64,000 bases of DNA from Halobacteriovorax sp. JY17 (GCF_002753895.1 NZ_NJER01000001.1:744001-808000); one strand, 5' to 3'; shown: positions 24,672 through 34,644, counted from the stretch's first letter. A program made the numbers and translations. The notes: generated by a model from the letters alone, not told the origin.

Positions 24672-25361
24672 ATGATACTTAAAAATACAGAAATACTAAA
24701 TAACTTTAGGCCACCAGCATTTCCAGGTTCTTTCTTCTTAAGCTTTGAAGGAATAGAAGGTGCTGGAAAATCAACTCAAATTGTTTCAACTAAGGAATAC
24801 CTAGAATCGCAAGGTTTTAGAGTTCTTATTTTAAGAGAGCCGGGTGGAACTCCTTTTGGGGAAAAGTTAAGACAGGCCATTTTAAATTCTAAGTCTGAGC
24901 TTGAGCCAATTTCAGAAGCTTATCTCTTCGCCTCATCTAGAGCTCAACTTCTAACTGAAGTGACTTTAAAAGAATTAAATACACCTGGAACTATTATTAT
25001 TTATGATCGCTACTTAGACTCATCAATTGCCTACCAAGGAATTGCTAGAGGTCTGGGAGTTGAGACTATTTTAAATATTCACAATGTCTTTCCATTAAAT
25101 TTAATTCCTCATAAGACATTCTACTTAAAGATTTCACCAGAGACATCTTACGGGCGCCAACGTATCAGAAATGCCCCCAAAGACTACTTTGAAAGCCGTG
25201 GTAAGGATTTCTACGAGAACTTAGTTGCGGGCTACGATATGAGCTGTGAGCTATTTCCAGAGAGAATTAGTGTTATTGATGGTAGTAAGAATCTAGAGCA
25301 AGTTTTTGAATCTATTAAAGAAGAATTAAATACGCTGATATTTAAAAAAGATGAGCAATAA
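24672..25361 (+). CDS. tmk: thymidylate kinase
   Basis: A 229-residue dTMP kinase. The P-loop is at residues 27-35 (GIEGAGKST), the nucleotide-binding DR motif is in IYDRYLDSSIAYQG and REPGGTPFGEKLR is the substrate-binding segment. It phosphorylates dTMP to dTDP. The P-loop lies about 20 residues later than usual, so the protein has an N-terminal extension or the true start is a non-ATG codon further in. It overlaps holB by 11 bases. The order tmk-holB-PSP1 protein is the same as in Bacillus-type genomes. Confidence 0.93.
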   Translation: MILKNTEILNNFRPPAFPGSFFLSFEGIEGAGKSTQIVSTKEYLESQGFRVLILREPGGTPFGEKLRQAILNSKSELEPISEAYLFASSRAQLLTEVTLKELNTPGTIIIYDRYLDSSIAYQGIARGLGVETILNIHNVFPLNLIPHKTFYLKISPETSYGRQRIRNAPKDYFESRGKDFYENLVAGYDMSCELFPERISVIDGSKNLEQVFESIKEELNTLIFKKDEQ

Positions 25362-26166
25362 TTCTATTTTAGAAAAATTAATTTCACTTTGGGCCAATGA
25401 TAAGCTGGCCCATTTCTATATTGTTCAGCCTTCTCCCGTTGAACTAAATCCAAGGGAGTTTACAAGAGAGTGGATCACTAACTTTCTCACTCAAGTTATC
25501 ATGACAGAGAAGAATGTCTCAAGAGAAGCGGCCCTACAAAAACTAGAACTTGGTGCGAGTGATATTCTCTATATAAGTAAAGATGATGAGAACGAAAACT
25601 ATACTGTAGACAATGAGCAGTTTAGTGAGTTTTTTAAATTTCAAAACTACAGACCACTTGAGCTTAAGCAGCGCTTTATAATCATCGATGATGCTCACTC
25701 CATAACGAAGATATTAAGTAATAAGCTTTTAAAGACTCTAGAGGAGCCGGCCCAAAGTACAACAATATTTCTTCTTGACCCTTATAGAAAGAAAGTTCTC
25801 CCTACTATCTCTTCGAGGGCGATTTATATTAGAATTCCAAGTGTTGATCAAAAAGACTCTAGAGGGATGTCGCCTCTTCTCTCTGACTTCTTACAGAATC
25901 AGGGCTTCAAAGAGGAGCTCGTCAAAGTAGTTAAAGACGTAGAGAATAATAGATCTAATATAATGCCCCTCTATGACTACCTAAAAGGTAAGAAATCACT
26001 AGAACTAGAGTTTGTTGAGAACATAACTCGATATGTTAATCAAAGAAATTTAAGCTATAAAGAGCTGGAAAAATACACCTCTGCCCTCAAGTGGTACGAG
26101 AAGGCCTCGGTATTTAATAACTACTCTCCTGAAAAACTCGCAGGCCTATTGCTATCCATCAATTAA
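25351..26166 (+). CDS. holB: DNA polymerase III delta-prime-like subunit
   Basis: A 271-residue AAA+-type clamp-loader subunit. It has RFIIIDDAHSITKILSNKLLKTLEEP, the conserved Walker-B/sensor region of HolB, followed by STTIFLL and TISSRAIYIRI. It lacks both a P-loop and the four-Cys zinc module found in many delta-prime subunits, so it is a short structural form. Within the clamp loader it helps place the sliding clamp on DNA. The gene starts inside the end of tmk, which supports the call. A small chance remains that it is another DnaX-like paralogue. Confidence 0.85.
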   Translation: MSNNSILEKLISLWANDKLAHFYIVQPSPVELNPREFTREWITNFLTQVIMTEKNVSREAALQKLELGASDILYISKDDENENYTVDNEQFSEFFKFQNYRPLELKQRFIIIDDAHSITKILSNKLLKTLEEPAQSTTIFLLDPYRKKVLPTISSRAIYIRIPSVDQKDSRGMSPLLSDFLQNQGFKEELVKVVKDVENNRSNIMPLYDYLKGKKSLELEFVENITRYVNQRNLSYKELEKYTSALKWYEKASVFNNYSPEKLAGLLLSIN

Positions 26167-26243
26167 GCTGCTTTGTACCTAGACAAATCACTGAAAATTC
26201 ATGAATATAGTTGTTTAAAATAAGAAAAAATGGATTTTACATA

Positions 26244-27596
26244 ATGCAAGAAGATGCAAACTCAAATATTGAAGAAGATAACTCTCAAACAAAAGTCGTA
26301 AACACTGAAGAAAATCAGAATGTCGATAAGAACTCGAATTCTGATAATCATACAGAGGACACTAAATTTAATGACGGTGAAGTCATCAAATTGGTTCGCG
26401 TAAGATTTCCAGGGAACGCAAAATCATTTCCTTTTCTAATCGGTAAGAGAAAGTTCATGTACGGACAGAAAGTTATGGCCATGAGTGATCGTGGAATGAC
26501 ACTTGGTTATATTAATTCTCTTCCTTATGAAGTTCCTTTTGAAAAGAACATGCTCCCTCTAAAAAGTATTAGTAAAGTTGCGACAGACGAAGATGTTCTG
26601 GAGCAGAGAAGCTATTACTTAAAAGAAAAAGAAGCAGAAAACTTCTGCAAGAACCTTATTGAAAAACATAAATTAGATATGAATCTTACTCACGTTGAAT
26701 TTATTCAATTTGGTAAGAAAGCCGTTTTCTATTTCAATGCGCCAGCAAGAGTCGATTTCAGAAATCTAGTTAAAGAACTCGTGGCCGATTTAAAAATGAG
26801 AATAGAGCTTAGACAAATCTCTGTAAGAGATAGGGCCGCGGCCATTGGCGCGATTGGAGTCTGCGGACTTCAGACCTGCTGCTCAAGCTTTCTAAAGAAT
26901 TACGGAAATGTAAGTATTAAAATGGCGAAGAATCAAAACCTCGCCTTAATTCCAAGTAAGATCAACGGTATTTGTGGTCAAATAAAGTGTTGTATTAAAT
27001 ACGAAGACGATGTCTATTCTCAAAAGAGAACTCTACTTCCAAAAGAAGGGATTTTTCTTAAAGCGAGAAATGGCGATATAGGACGAGTACAAAAACTACA
27101 CCTTCTTGTAGAACAATTCGACATGATCACAGAAAAGGGTCAAATCAGACGCTACGCTGTTAACCAATTTGTTAAAGATGATTGCAAACCACCAAAAGAC
27201 TGGAAGTTTCCAAATGATCTCAGACATATTGTTAATGAGACGAGTACCGTAATTGGACTTACTGATGAAGAACAGAGAAAGTCAGAAGAGTTTCTAAAAA
27301 AATATAGCGAAGAGCACAGCGATCAAGTCCGAGAAGTATATCTTGAAGAATCTGATGAAAGTGATGATGACGATTTAAACGAGCTAAATTCTTTAGAGGG
27401 CGAGATTCAAGTTAAGAGTGATCAGCAAAGTAAGAAGCCTCATCATAATAAGAAGCCTCACAATAGAAATAACTCAAGACCTCGACCAGAGAAATCAGCA
27501 CAGGCCAGTGCTGGAGAAGGCGAAGAAAATAAGAAGCCTGCAAATAAGAAGAAGTATAGGCCAAAGAGAAAGAAACCATTTAAGAAACCTGAATAA
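26244..27596 (+). CDS. PSP1 domain protein, RicT/YaaT-like
   Basis: A 450-residue protein. Residues about 110-260 carry the PSP1 core with the hallmark cysteines in GVCGLQTCCSSFL and GICGQIKCC, which in Bacillus RicT help bind iron-sulphur clusters in the RicAFT complex that affects RNase Y. The C-terminus is first acidic, then about 60 residues rich in Lys, Arg, His, Asn and Pro (KKPHHNKKPHNRNN), suggesting RNA contact. The ATG at 26244 is preferred to an upstream in-frame TTG. It follows tmk and holB as in Firmicutes. No RicA or RicF partner is visible here. Confidence 0.85.
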   Translation: MQEDANSNIEEDNSQTKVVNTEENQNVDKNSNSDNHTEDTKFNDGEVIKLVRVRFPGNAKSFPFLIGKRKFMYGQKVMAMSDRGMTLGYINSLPYEVPFEKNMLPLKSISKVATDEDVLEQRSYYLKEKEAENFCKNLIEKHKLDMNLTHVEFIQFGKKAVFYFNAPARVDFRNLVKELVADLKMRIELRQISVRDRAAAIGAIGVCGLQTCCSSFLKNYGNVSIKMAKNQNLALIPSKINGICGQIKCCIKYEDDVYSQKRTLLPKEGIFLKARNGDIGRVQKLHLLVEQFDMITEKGQIRRYAVNQFVKDDCKPPKDWKFPNDLRHIVNETSTVIGLTDEEQRKSEEFLKKYSEEHSDQVREVYLEESDESDDDDLNELNSLEGEIQVKSDQQSKKPHHNKKPHNRNNSRPRPEKSAQASAGEGEENKKPANKKKYRPKRKKPFKKPE

Positions 27597-27610
27597 ATAA
27601 GTAAGTAGTT

Positions 27611-28813
27611 ATGAAGATACTCCACACAAGCGACTGGCACCTTGGTAAGAAGCTCTACCGAATCAGTCGTCTTAGAGAGCAAGAATTCTTTCTAAATTGG
27701 CTATCCGATTACATCATACAAGAAGAAATAGATATTCTTCTTATAAGTGGCGACATCTTCGACGTTCCAACTCCCCCAAATGAGGCCTTAAAACTCTACT
27801 TTAATTTCTTAAAGAAATTATCTAGTTCAAGAGAAATTCCTATATTTATCATAGGAGGGAATCATGATAGTTCCCACTTCCTAGAGGCTCCAGCTCCGTT
27901 TCTAGAGCTAAATAATATTCACGTTGTTGGAAATCTAAGTGAGCTAGCAAGAGATAATTACAACTCCTATGTCCACAACCTAAAGGTTGGTGATGAAGAA
28001 GTCTCTATAAGTTTATTTCCATACTTTAGAACACATGAATTATTTAATCTTGCAAAGAACTGGAATATCGACATTGAAGATGGCCTTCTCCCTGTAATAG
28101 AAGAAGTGCTCAAGAGACTTACTGATCGCTCTATAGGAAAGAAAATTCTCATGTCCCATCATCTCTTTGGAAGCTACGAAGAGTCTGGTTCGGAGCAGGG
28201 ATTAAACCTATCAGGAATAGACTCCATCCCTACGGCAATCTTAAAGGACTTTGACTATGTGGCCCTTGGGCACATTCACAAAGCACAAACAGTCAGAAGA
28301 GAGAACCCAATTGTTCACTATAGTGGATCACCCATGGCCTTTAGATTTAGCGAGACAACAACAAAAGAAGTTTCAGTTATCTCTATCAAAGACTCATCTT
28401 TAAGCTATGAAAGAGTTGCAATAAAAGAATTCGATAAATTACTACGAGTAAATTGCACCAGCGAAGAAATTGAAGAATATAGAGATCAAGTAATTTCAAC
28501 TTGGGGAAATAGAGATGATCTAGAGATATATCTCGAAATGAAAGTAAAAACATCCTCTCCCCTAACATCAATTGCAGACAAGCTTCGCGGGGAATTTAAA
28601 GACCATGGAATTCATCTCCTCTCCTTCCAAGCAATAGTCGTTGGAGTAAATGAACAACAAGAAGAACATATCCTAGAAAAGAGTCTTCGAACGGAGGAAC
28701 TCTTCGATCTCTTCTACAAGAAGAAGTTTCCAGAAAGTGAAGCGATCCCAAGAGAATTAAAGGAAGACTTTAATAACCTTCTAGAAAGTGTGAGAGAAGC
28801 AGATGAGACTTAA
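27611..28813 (+). CDS. sbcD: exonuclease SbcD (Mre11-like)
   Basis: A 400-residue metallophosphoesterase with the full motif series: SDWHLGKKL, SGDIFDVP, GGNHDSSHF, MSHHLF and LGHIHKAQ. With SbcC it cuts hairpins and protein-blocked DNA ends using manganese. Its last 11 bases overlap the start of sbcC, so both are translated as a unit. It lies 14 bases after the PSP1 gene without an obvious ribosome site, suggesting coupling to that gene. Confidence 0.95.
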   Translation: MKILHTSDWHLGKKLYRISRLREQEFFLNWLSDYIIQEEIDILLISGDIFDVPTPPNEALKLYFNFLKKLSSSREIPIFIIGGNHDSSHFLEAPAPFLELNNIHVVGNLSELARDNYNSYVHNLKVGDEEVSISLFPYFRTHELFNLAKNWNIDIEDGLLPVIEEVLKRLTDRSIGKKILMSHHLFGSYEESGSEQGLNLSGIDSIPTAILKDFDYVALGHIHKAQTVRRENPIVHYSGSPMAFRFSETTTKEVSVISIKDSSLSYERVAIKEFDKLLRVNCTSEEIEEYRDQVISTWGNRDDLEIYLEMKVKTSSPLTSIADKLRGEFKDHGIHLLSFQAIVVGVNEQQEEHILEKSLRTEELFDLFYKKKFPESEAIPRELKEDFNNLLESVREADET

Positions 28814-31800
28814 TTCTATAGAAATAGAAAATATTACAAGTCTTATGGGGAAACACTTCATCGATTTTGAAGAAATTCTAAAAGAAGGTGAATTATTTGC
28901 GATAACTGGACCTACTGGTTCAGGAAAGAGTTCCATTCTCACGGCCATTAGCCTTGCTCTCTACGGAAAGAATCATAAGAAGAACTTAGACAGTAAGGAC
29001 TTTGTCTCCCTAGGAGCAGCGACGGCAAGTATAAAATTAAACTTTGAAACAAAGGGAAATAAGTACTGTGCTGCCTGGTCTCTAAAAGTTCTAAAGAAAA
29101 ATGGCGAACCCATTAAGAAGCCCTCTCTTCAAAGAATTGTCACAAAAGATGGTATCGCCATTGAGTCAACTCCTGAAGAAATTATTGGGCTTACCTTTGA
29201 TCAATTTATCCGAAGTGTCATTTTAAATCAGGGGCAATTTTCAAAATTTCTTGTTTCAAATTTTTCAGAGAGAAGAAAAATTCTTGAGCGTCTCTATTCT
29301 GAAAATGAACTCTCTGAGATTAATAAGAAGTTAAGAGAAAAGCTCAGTATACAGAAACAAGAAATAGAAATTCTAACTATAAAGTTAGATTCCTCTCTCC
29401 CCTATACAGAAACTGAAATAATTGAGGCCGAGCAAAATCTTCCAACCCTTAAGGAAGAGAAAATCCTAAAACAGAAGAGTTATCAAGATCTCTTAGAGAT
29501 ACAATCACAATTAAAAGATATTCTTGAATTTAGCTCAAAGAGATTACAATTTCAGGAAAAAACCAGAGAGCTAGATAAGCAATTAATTAAATCTAACGAA
29601 GAAGTTAATAAATACAATGATCTTTTGAGAGAGAAGACTACAGCTTTTGATAAGTTTAAGCTTCGCTATTCTAGAGAGAGTGAAAAACTTAAATCGGCCA
29701 TTACAGTAAGAAATAAACTAGAAAATTTAAAAGAGAAAATAGAAAGTAACAAAGAAAAAACAAGAAGAACTAGCGAGAGACTCAAAGACTTAAACTTTGA
29801 AATTGAAGAGAAAGACAATCAACTACTCGACTTGAGAAAATCAGAAGAATTATTAAAGGAAAATAGTACTCTTTCCCATTTAAAACCTAATAGCATAGAG
29901 CTCCTCGAAGAGATGATCTCAAAGCTCCAGTCTCTTCAAGGAGATCAAAGGATCTACCTTGAAAGTAAAGAAGCAAAAGAGCGAGACCTACAAGAGATCG
30001 AAAATATTGGCAAAGAGCTAAATATAGAACTAGAAAAACAAAAGAAAGAATCATTCTCTATATTTGAAACAAATGACGTAGAGATATTCGTTCAAAGCAG
30101 CTCTGAAAAACTAGAAGAGAGAATTCATAAGTTAAATAAAGAAATCCTTCTAAGCGAGCAGGCCAGTGAGAGAATAACTCTCCTCGAAAAAGAATTAGCT
30201 AAAATAAACTTAAAAGATCAAAAAACTCAATTAGAAGCTTCTTCAAAGAAAGTTCAAAAATTTGAAAATGAATTAAAAAGAGCACAAGAGAAAGAAAAAC
30301 TATTTAAGAAAAATCAAATACTATCAGGTCTACTAGACGACTCAATCGAAAAGTCTACATGTAGTGTCTGTACACAGACAGTAGATATAGAACTATTAAA
30401 AGAAATTAAAATCGACATAGAGAATTCCCTTGAAACTAATAGCGGGGCCATTGACACGACTTCAATTCAAGAGCTCATTAATGAAGAGAGTGAAAAACTC
30501 GCAGTCTTAAAACATGAAGAACAAAGTCTTCTAAATACTATTAAAAATCTTCAAAGTGAAACTGAGCAACTCAAAGAGAAAACCAAGAATTCAAAGGAGT
30601 ACTTAAGCGAGCTTGAGGTTGCACAAAAAGAGAAACAAACTTTAACCAAGAACTATAAACGTGCTCAAGAGATAAACCAAAGTATTGGAATAACGACTCA
30701 AAAAATTCAGTCTCTAAGAGAAGACTTTAAAAAGAGTAAAGCTCAAATATCAGAACTCTCTGATTCAATAAATCATAATAAGAAATCTGCTGATGTCATT
30801 TCAAATGAAATCGCAAAGACCATAGGAAGAGATTTTAAAATTTCAGAATTAGAGCCTCTAAAGAGAGATATAAAGCAAACATTTGAACTTTTAAAAATCA
30901 TAGATCAAATAGAACATGCAAAGTCTCTTAAGATCTCTCTCGAAAAACAAATAAAACTACTTCTTAGTGAAAAAGATGAACTCGACTTAAGCACGACAAA
31001 GTCTAGTTTTGAGTTAAAAGAAAGTGCAAAAGAGCTAGAAGACTTAACTGGTGGAATAAATATTGATGTAGCGCTCGCAGAGCTAGAAAAAGAGAGAGAA
31101 CTCTTAGAAGCCGATATAAAGGAGACCACTAAGAGTAAGACTCACCTTGAAACTGAATACGCGAGACTTCTTACCTCTCTAGACTCCCTAAAAGACCAAA
31201 TTACAGTTTTAGAGAATTCTATTATTTCAGCTCTTGGAAATATTGCAAATATTGGTTTCAAATCCTCATCTCTCGCCTCTAGCAACAAGGAAACTGAAAT
31301 CTTTATTGAGAAACTCAAGTCCCTCAAGACCTATCCTGAAACAGAAGAAACAATACAAGGTCTAAGAGAAGGATACGATAAACTTCTCTTACAAGAGATC
31401 AGTATATTCAAAGAAAAACTCGAAGAGCTTCTCTCAACTATTTCTAAATCAGAAGAGAAGATCTCGCTCTTTAGAAGTAAGCAGGCCGAACAAACAAGAG
31501 ATAAAGAATTACTAATCAAGCTTACGGAATCATTTTCTCGATTAAATAATTTAGCCGATGTCCTAGGAAAGAATAAAGATGAGTTTAGAAACTTTGTCTT
31601 AGGTTTCATAGAACAGCAACTCATACAAAATACAAACCTAGAGCTCTCAAAGATTTGCGATGGTCGCTTTGGCCTTAGCCAAAAAGAGAGCACACATGGA
31701 CACGATTTCTTTATTATAGATAGATGGAATGGTGCTATGGAGAGAAAGGTTACTACTCTCTCTGGTGGGGAAACTTTTCTTGTCTCTCTTGCCATGGCCT

Positions 31801-32045
31801 TAACTCTAGCGGAAATGACTAGAGGACAAGTTGATATTGACTGCTTCTTTATTGATGAAGGATTTGGAAGTTTAGATAGCGACAGTATTGAAGATGCATT
31901 CAGCGCACTTATGTCAGTAAGGTCAAGAGGTAAGCAAATTGGAATCATCTCTCATATCAGAGAACTTACCTCTAGGATTCCAGCGAATATTAATTTGAAT
32001 AAATCGCCCGAAGGGCAGTCCAATATTGAATACTTATATAACTAG
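28803..32045 (+). CDS. sbcC: exonuclease subunit SbcC (Rad50-like ATPase)
   Basis: A 1080-residue SMC-like ATPase. Walker A is at about 36-43 (GPTGSGKSS), long coiled coils follow, the zinc hook is C520-x2-C523 (CSVC), the ABC signature is TLSGGETFLVSLAMAL near the end and Walker B is CFFIDEGFGSLD. It forms the ATP-driven clamp that activates SbcD at DNA ends. The coiled-coil arms are of normal length. A hairpin with 8-base arms right after the stop separates it from the convergent asnS. Confidence 0.95.
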   Translation: MRLNSIEIENITSLMGKHFIDFEEILKEGELFAITGPTGSGKSSILTAISLALYGKNHKKNLDSKDFVSLGAATASIKLNFETKGNKYCAAWSLKVLKKNGEPIKKPSLQRIVTKDGIAIESTPEEIIGLTFDQFIRSVILNQGQFSKFLVSNFSERRKILERLYSENELSEINKKLREKLSIQKQEIEILTIKLDSSLPYTETEIIEAEQNLPTLKEEKILKQKSYQDLLEIQSQLKDILEFSSKRLQFQEKTRELDKQLIKSNEEVNKYNDLLREKTTAFDKFKLRYSRESEKLKSAITVRNKLENLKEKIESNKEKTRRTSERLKDLNFEIEEKDNQLLDLRKSEELLKENSTLSHLKPNSIELLEEMISKLQSLQGDQRIYLESKEAKERDLQEIENIGKELNIELEKQKKESFSIFETNDVEIFVQSSSEKLEERIHKLNKEILLSEQASERITLLEKELAKINLKDQKTQLEASSKKVQKFENELKRAQEKEKLFKKNQILSGLLDDSIEKSTCSVCTQTVDIELLKEIKIDIENSLETNSGAIDTTSIQELINEESEKLAVLKHEEQSLLNTIKNLQSETEQLKEKTKNSKEYLSELEVAQKEKQTLTKNYKRAQEINQSIGITTQKIQSLREDFKKSKAQISELSDSINHNKKSADVISNEIAKTIGRDFKISELEPLKRDIKQTFELLKIIDQIEHAKSLKISLEKQIKLLLSEKDELDLSTTKSSFELKESAKELEDLTGGINIDVALAELEKERELLEADIKETTKSKTHLETEYARLLTSLDSLKDQITVLENSIISALGNIANIGFKSSSLASSNKETEIFIEKLKSLKTYPETEETIQGLREGYDKLLLQEISIFKEKLEELLSTISKSEEKISLFRSKQAEQTRDKELLIKLTESFSRLNNLADVLGKNKDEFRNFVLGFIEQQLIQNTNLELSKICDGRFGLSQKESTHGHDFFIIDRWNGAMERKVTTLSGGETFLVSLAMALTLAEMTRGQVDIDCFFIDEGFGSLDSDSIEDAFSALMSVRSRGKQIGIISHIRELTSRIPANINLNKSPEGQSNIEYLYN

Positions 32046-32070
32046 ACCCACACTCTTTGATATGGGTCTA
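32043..32070. terminator. shared hairpin between sbcC and asnS
   Basis: TAGACCCA and TGGGTCTA form an 8-base stem with a 12-base loop. The left arm contains the sbcC stop codon. It sits between two convergent genes and could end both transcripts, although T-tracts are weak. Confidence 0.55.
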
Positions 32071-32091
32071 ATTATTTAGAAATAATGAAAA

Positions 32092-33489
32092 TTAAAAGTC
32101 GCAATTACCTGGGTTTCTTGGAAATGGTATAACGTCTCTGATATTGGACATACCAGTGATGTACATAATGGCACGCTCAAAACCAAGACCAAAACCTGCA
32201 TGAGGAACTGTCCCGTACTTTCTAAGATCAAGATACCACCAGTAACCACTCTTATCCATTTCGTCCTTATCCATCTTTGCGATAATTTTATCAAGGTCTT
32301 CTTCTCTTTGAGATCCACCAATAATTTCACCAACACCTGGAACCAGAACGTCCATTGCTCTAACTGTTTTACCGTCAGGGTTTTGCTTCATATAGAAGGC
32401 CTTACAGTCAGCAGGATAATCTGTCACAATGACAGGTCCTTTAAAGTGCTTCTCTGCTAGAAATCTCTCGTGCTCAGTTTGTAACTCTTTCCCCCAATCT
32501 GTTGGGTACTCGAATTTCTCACCCGATGCATTTAAAATATCAATCGCTTCTGTATAAGTGATTTTTGTAAAAGGTGTATCTCTAACATTCTTAAGCATCT
32601 CAAGGTGAGTTTCATCAAGATTTCCACCATGTCTATTGATTAAGAAATCTAATTCATCAGGACAGTTCTTCATCACTTCAGCAATCATATATTGAATATA
32701 ATCTCCGGCCAGTTTTGCGACATCATCAAGATCAGCAAAAGCAAGCTCAGGCTCAATCATCCAAAACTCTGAAAGATGTCTTGGCGTATTTGAATTTTCC
32801 GCTCTAAAAGTAGGTCCAAAAGTATAGATGGCCCCAAGCCCAGAAGCGTAACACTCACCTTCTAATTGCCCCGTTACACACAGAGAGGTCTCCTTTCCAA
32901 AGTAGTCCTTAGAAAAGTCAACTTCACCCTTGTCAGTTAAAGGAGGGTTCTTAGCATCAAGTCCAGAAACTCTAAACATCTCTCCCGCACCTTCACCGTC
33001 TACCGAAGTAATTATCGGAGAATTCAAATAGAAGAATCCGTTATCGGAGAAGAATCGATGAGTGGCCTGCGCAAGTTCATGACGAATTCTAAACACAGCA
33101 CCGAAAGTATTAGTTCTCACTCTAAGGTGAGCTTGCTCCCTAAGGAACTCTAAAGAAGTTGCCTTCTTTTGAAGAGGATATGTCTCATCGCACTTACCAA
33201 TAATCTCTACTGTCTTCGCTTGCATTTCAACTTTCTGCCCTCTCCCACCAGAAGGCACAAGAGCTCCCGAGACAGCAACAGAAGATCCGATTAAAAGAGA
33301 AGATACCTCTTCGTAATTTGAAACCACAGCATCTACAATAATTTGAAGATCACCTTGGCAACTTCCATCATTTATCATCATAAAAGAGAATTTCTTTCCC
33401 TTTCTAATACTTCTGATCCAACCTTTTACTACGGCGTCACAGTCAACAATTTCATCTTTAAATATTTTCTTAAGTAAGATTCTTTCCAC
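32092..33489 (-). CDS. asnS: asparaginyl-tRNA synthetase
   Basis: A 465-residue class IIb synthetase of normal length. The N-terminal OB-fold binds the anticodon (VKGWIRSIRKGKKFSFMMINDGS). The catalytic part has FRAENSNTPRHLSEFWMIEPE (motif 2) and GFGLGFERAIMYITG (motif 3), and the ending DVIPFPRNPGNCDF is characteristic of AsnS. It charges tRNA-Asn. The downstream kinase-like gene lies 17 bases away on its upstream side and the pair is likely co-transcribed. Confidence 0.95.
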   Translation of the reverse strand: MERILLKKIFKDEIVDCDAVVKGWIRSIRKGKKFSFMMINDGSCQGDLQIIVDAVVSNYEEVSSLLIGSSVAVSGALVPSGGRGQKVEMQAKTVEIIGKCDETYPLQKKATSLEFLREQAHLRVRTNTFGAVFRIRHELAQATHRFFSDNGFFYLNSPIITSVDGEGAGEMFRVSGLDAKNPPLTDKGEVDFSKDYFGKETSLCVTGQLEGECYASGLGAIYTFGPTFRAENSNTPRHLSEFWMIEPELAFADLDDVAKLAGDYIQYMIAEVMKNCPDELDFLINRHGGNLDETHLEMLKNVRDTPFTKITYTEAIDILNASGEKFEYPTDWGKELQTEHERFLAEKHFKGPVIVTDYPADCKAFYMKQNPDGKTVRAMDVLVPGVGEIIGGSQREEDLDKIIAKMDKDEMDKSGYWWYLDLRKYGTVPHAGFGLGFERAIMYITGMSNIRDVIPFPRNPGNCDF

Positions 33490-33506
33490 TTTATTTCTCC
33501 AACAAA

Positions 33507-34499
33507 TTAAAGAAGACTTTCTTTAATTGTTAATACTTGATCTTTTTCTAGTCTTGCACCAAATTGAGTAACCAGCTCACTTGAGCTATGACAAGCAAGC
33601 TTCGCTGCCTGTGAATACTCCATTCCGCTAGTGATTCCATAAAGAAACGCACCAGCAAACAAGTCTCCTGCACCGTTAGTATCTTTTGCGACGACCTGCT
33701 TTGTTTCAATTGCAATCTCTCTCTCTCCGTCATAAACGATTGCACCTTTCTCACCAAGAGTTACTGCAAAAGTTTTCGCTACAGATTTTAGAAGATTAAC
33801 TGCTGTATCAATATTGTCAGAGTCTGTGAAACTCATGGCCTCTGATTCATTACAAAAGAGTAGGTCAACTTTCTTATCACCAATTATTTCTTTAAATCCT
33901 TCTTTAAAGAATCCAACAATTCCTGGATCAGAAAAAGTAAGAGCAACCTTTACATCGTTCTCATGAGCAAGCTCTCTGGCCTTTATAGCTGCAGCTTTCC
34001 CAGTAGGAGAAGTGACAAGATACCCTTCTATATAGAGATATTCTGAGTCAAGAAGTTCCGATTCAACCAATTCATTAGTTGAAAAAGTTTCTGTTATTCC
34101 AAGAAATGAGTTCATTGTTCTATCAGCATCTGGAGTAATGAAGACCATGCACTTTCCAGTAAGACCTTCCTCTCTATTTTCACCCATATTTGTAGTAACA
34201 CCGTTACCAACAAGATCTTTATAGTAGAATTCACCTGTTTCATCACTGGCCACTTTACAAGAATAAAAAGCTTTTCCACCAAACTGACTTACTGCAATAA
34301 TTGTGTTAGCAGCAGAACCCCCACAACTTCTCGCGTGAGAGGTACCCTCAAGATTACTTAAGAGTTCAGCTTGTCTATCTTGGTCTACCAGCGTCATTAG
34401 TCCTTTTTCTACTTTCATTTTCTCAAGGAAGGCCGGTCCAACTTCAAACTCCATATCAACAAGAGCATTTCCAATTCCATAGACGTGATATTTCTTCAT
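33507..34499 (-). CDS. PfkB-family kinase, adenosine kinase-like
   Basis: A 330-residue ribokinase-family enzyme. The N-terminal family signature is in CGGSAANTIIAVSQFGG, and the C-terminal signature, KDTNGAGDLFAGAFLYG, includes the catalytic Asp. N-terminal GIGNALVDMEF and the length match the bacterial adenosine kinase/cryptic sugar kinase group. It phosphorylates a nucleoside or sugar with ATP; the substrate is not certain. For a predator, salvage of prey nucleosides is a reasonable guess. AAAGGA precedes the ATG and a promoter is predicted at 34530-34558. Confidence 0.85.
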   Translation of the reverse strand: MKKYHVYGIGNALVDMEFEVGPAFLEKMKVEKGLMTLVDQDRQAELLSNLEGTSHARSCGGSAANTIIAVSQFGGKAFYSCKVASDETGEFYYKDLVGNGVTTNMGENREEGLTGKCMVFITPDADRTMNSFLGITETFSTNELVESELLDSEYLYIEGYLVTSPTGKAAAIKARELAHENDVKVALTFSDPGIVGFFKEGFKEIIGDKKVDLLFCNESEAMSFTDSDNIDTAVNLLKSVAKTFAVTLGEKGAIVYDGEREIAIETKQVVAKDTNGAGDLFAGAFLYGITSGMEYSQAAKLACHSSSELVTQFGARLEKDQVLTIKESLL

Positions 34500-34529
34500 T
34501 TCTAATTATCCTTTTTTAAAATTTGAAAA

Positions 34530-34558
34530 ATATTACCTATTAACAGATAATTTGTCAT
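34530..34558 (-). promoter_or_regulatory. predicted promoter of the kinase-asnS pair
   Basis: On the minus strand ATGACA (34553-34558), a 17-base spacer and TAATAT (34530-34535). The -35 matches consensus at five of six positions. The leader would be about 25 bases before the ATG at 34499. Confidence 0.5.
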
Positions 34559-34615
34559 GATTTTTTGTTTTAGAATCAATAACTTAATAAATATGGCCAA
34601 CACATTTACAAATAG

Positions 34616-34644
34616 TTACAATTTAGATCTCTTCTAGCTATTAA
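34616..34644 (+). promoter_or_regulatory. predicted promoter of the histone-like gene
   Basis: TTACAA (34616-34621), a 17-base spacer and TATTAA (34639-34644). The -10 lies in the loop of the inverted repeat at 34632-34653. The leader would be about 43 bases. Confidence 0.4.
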
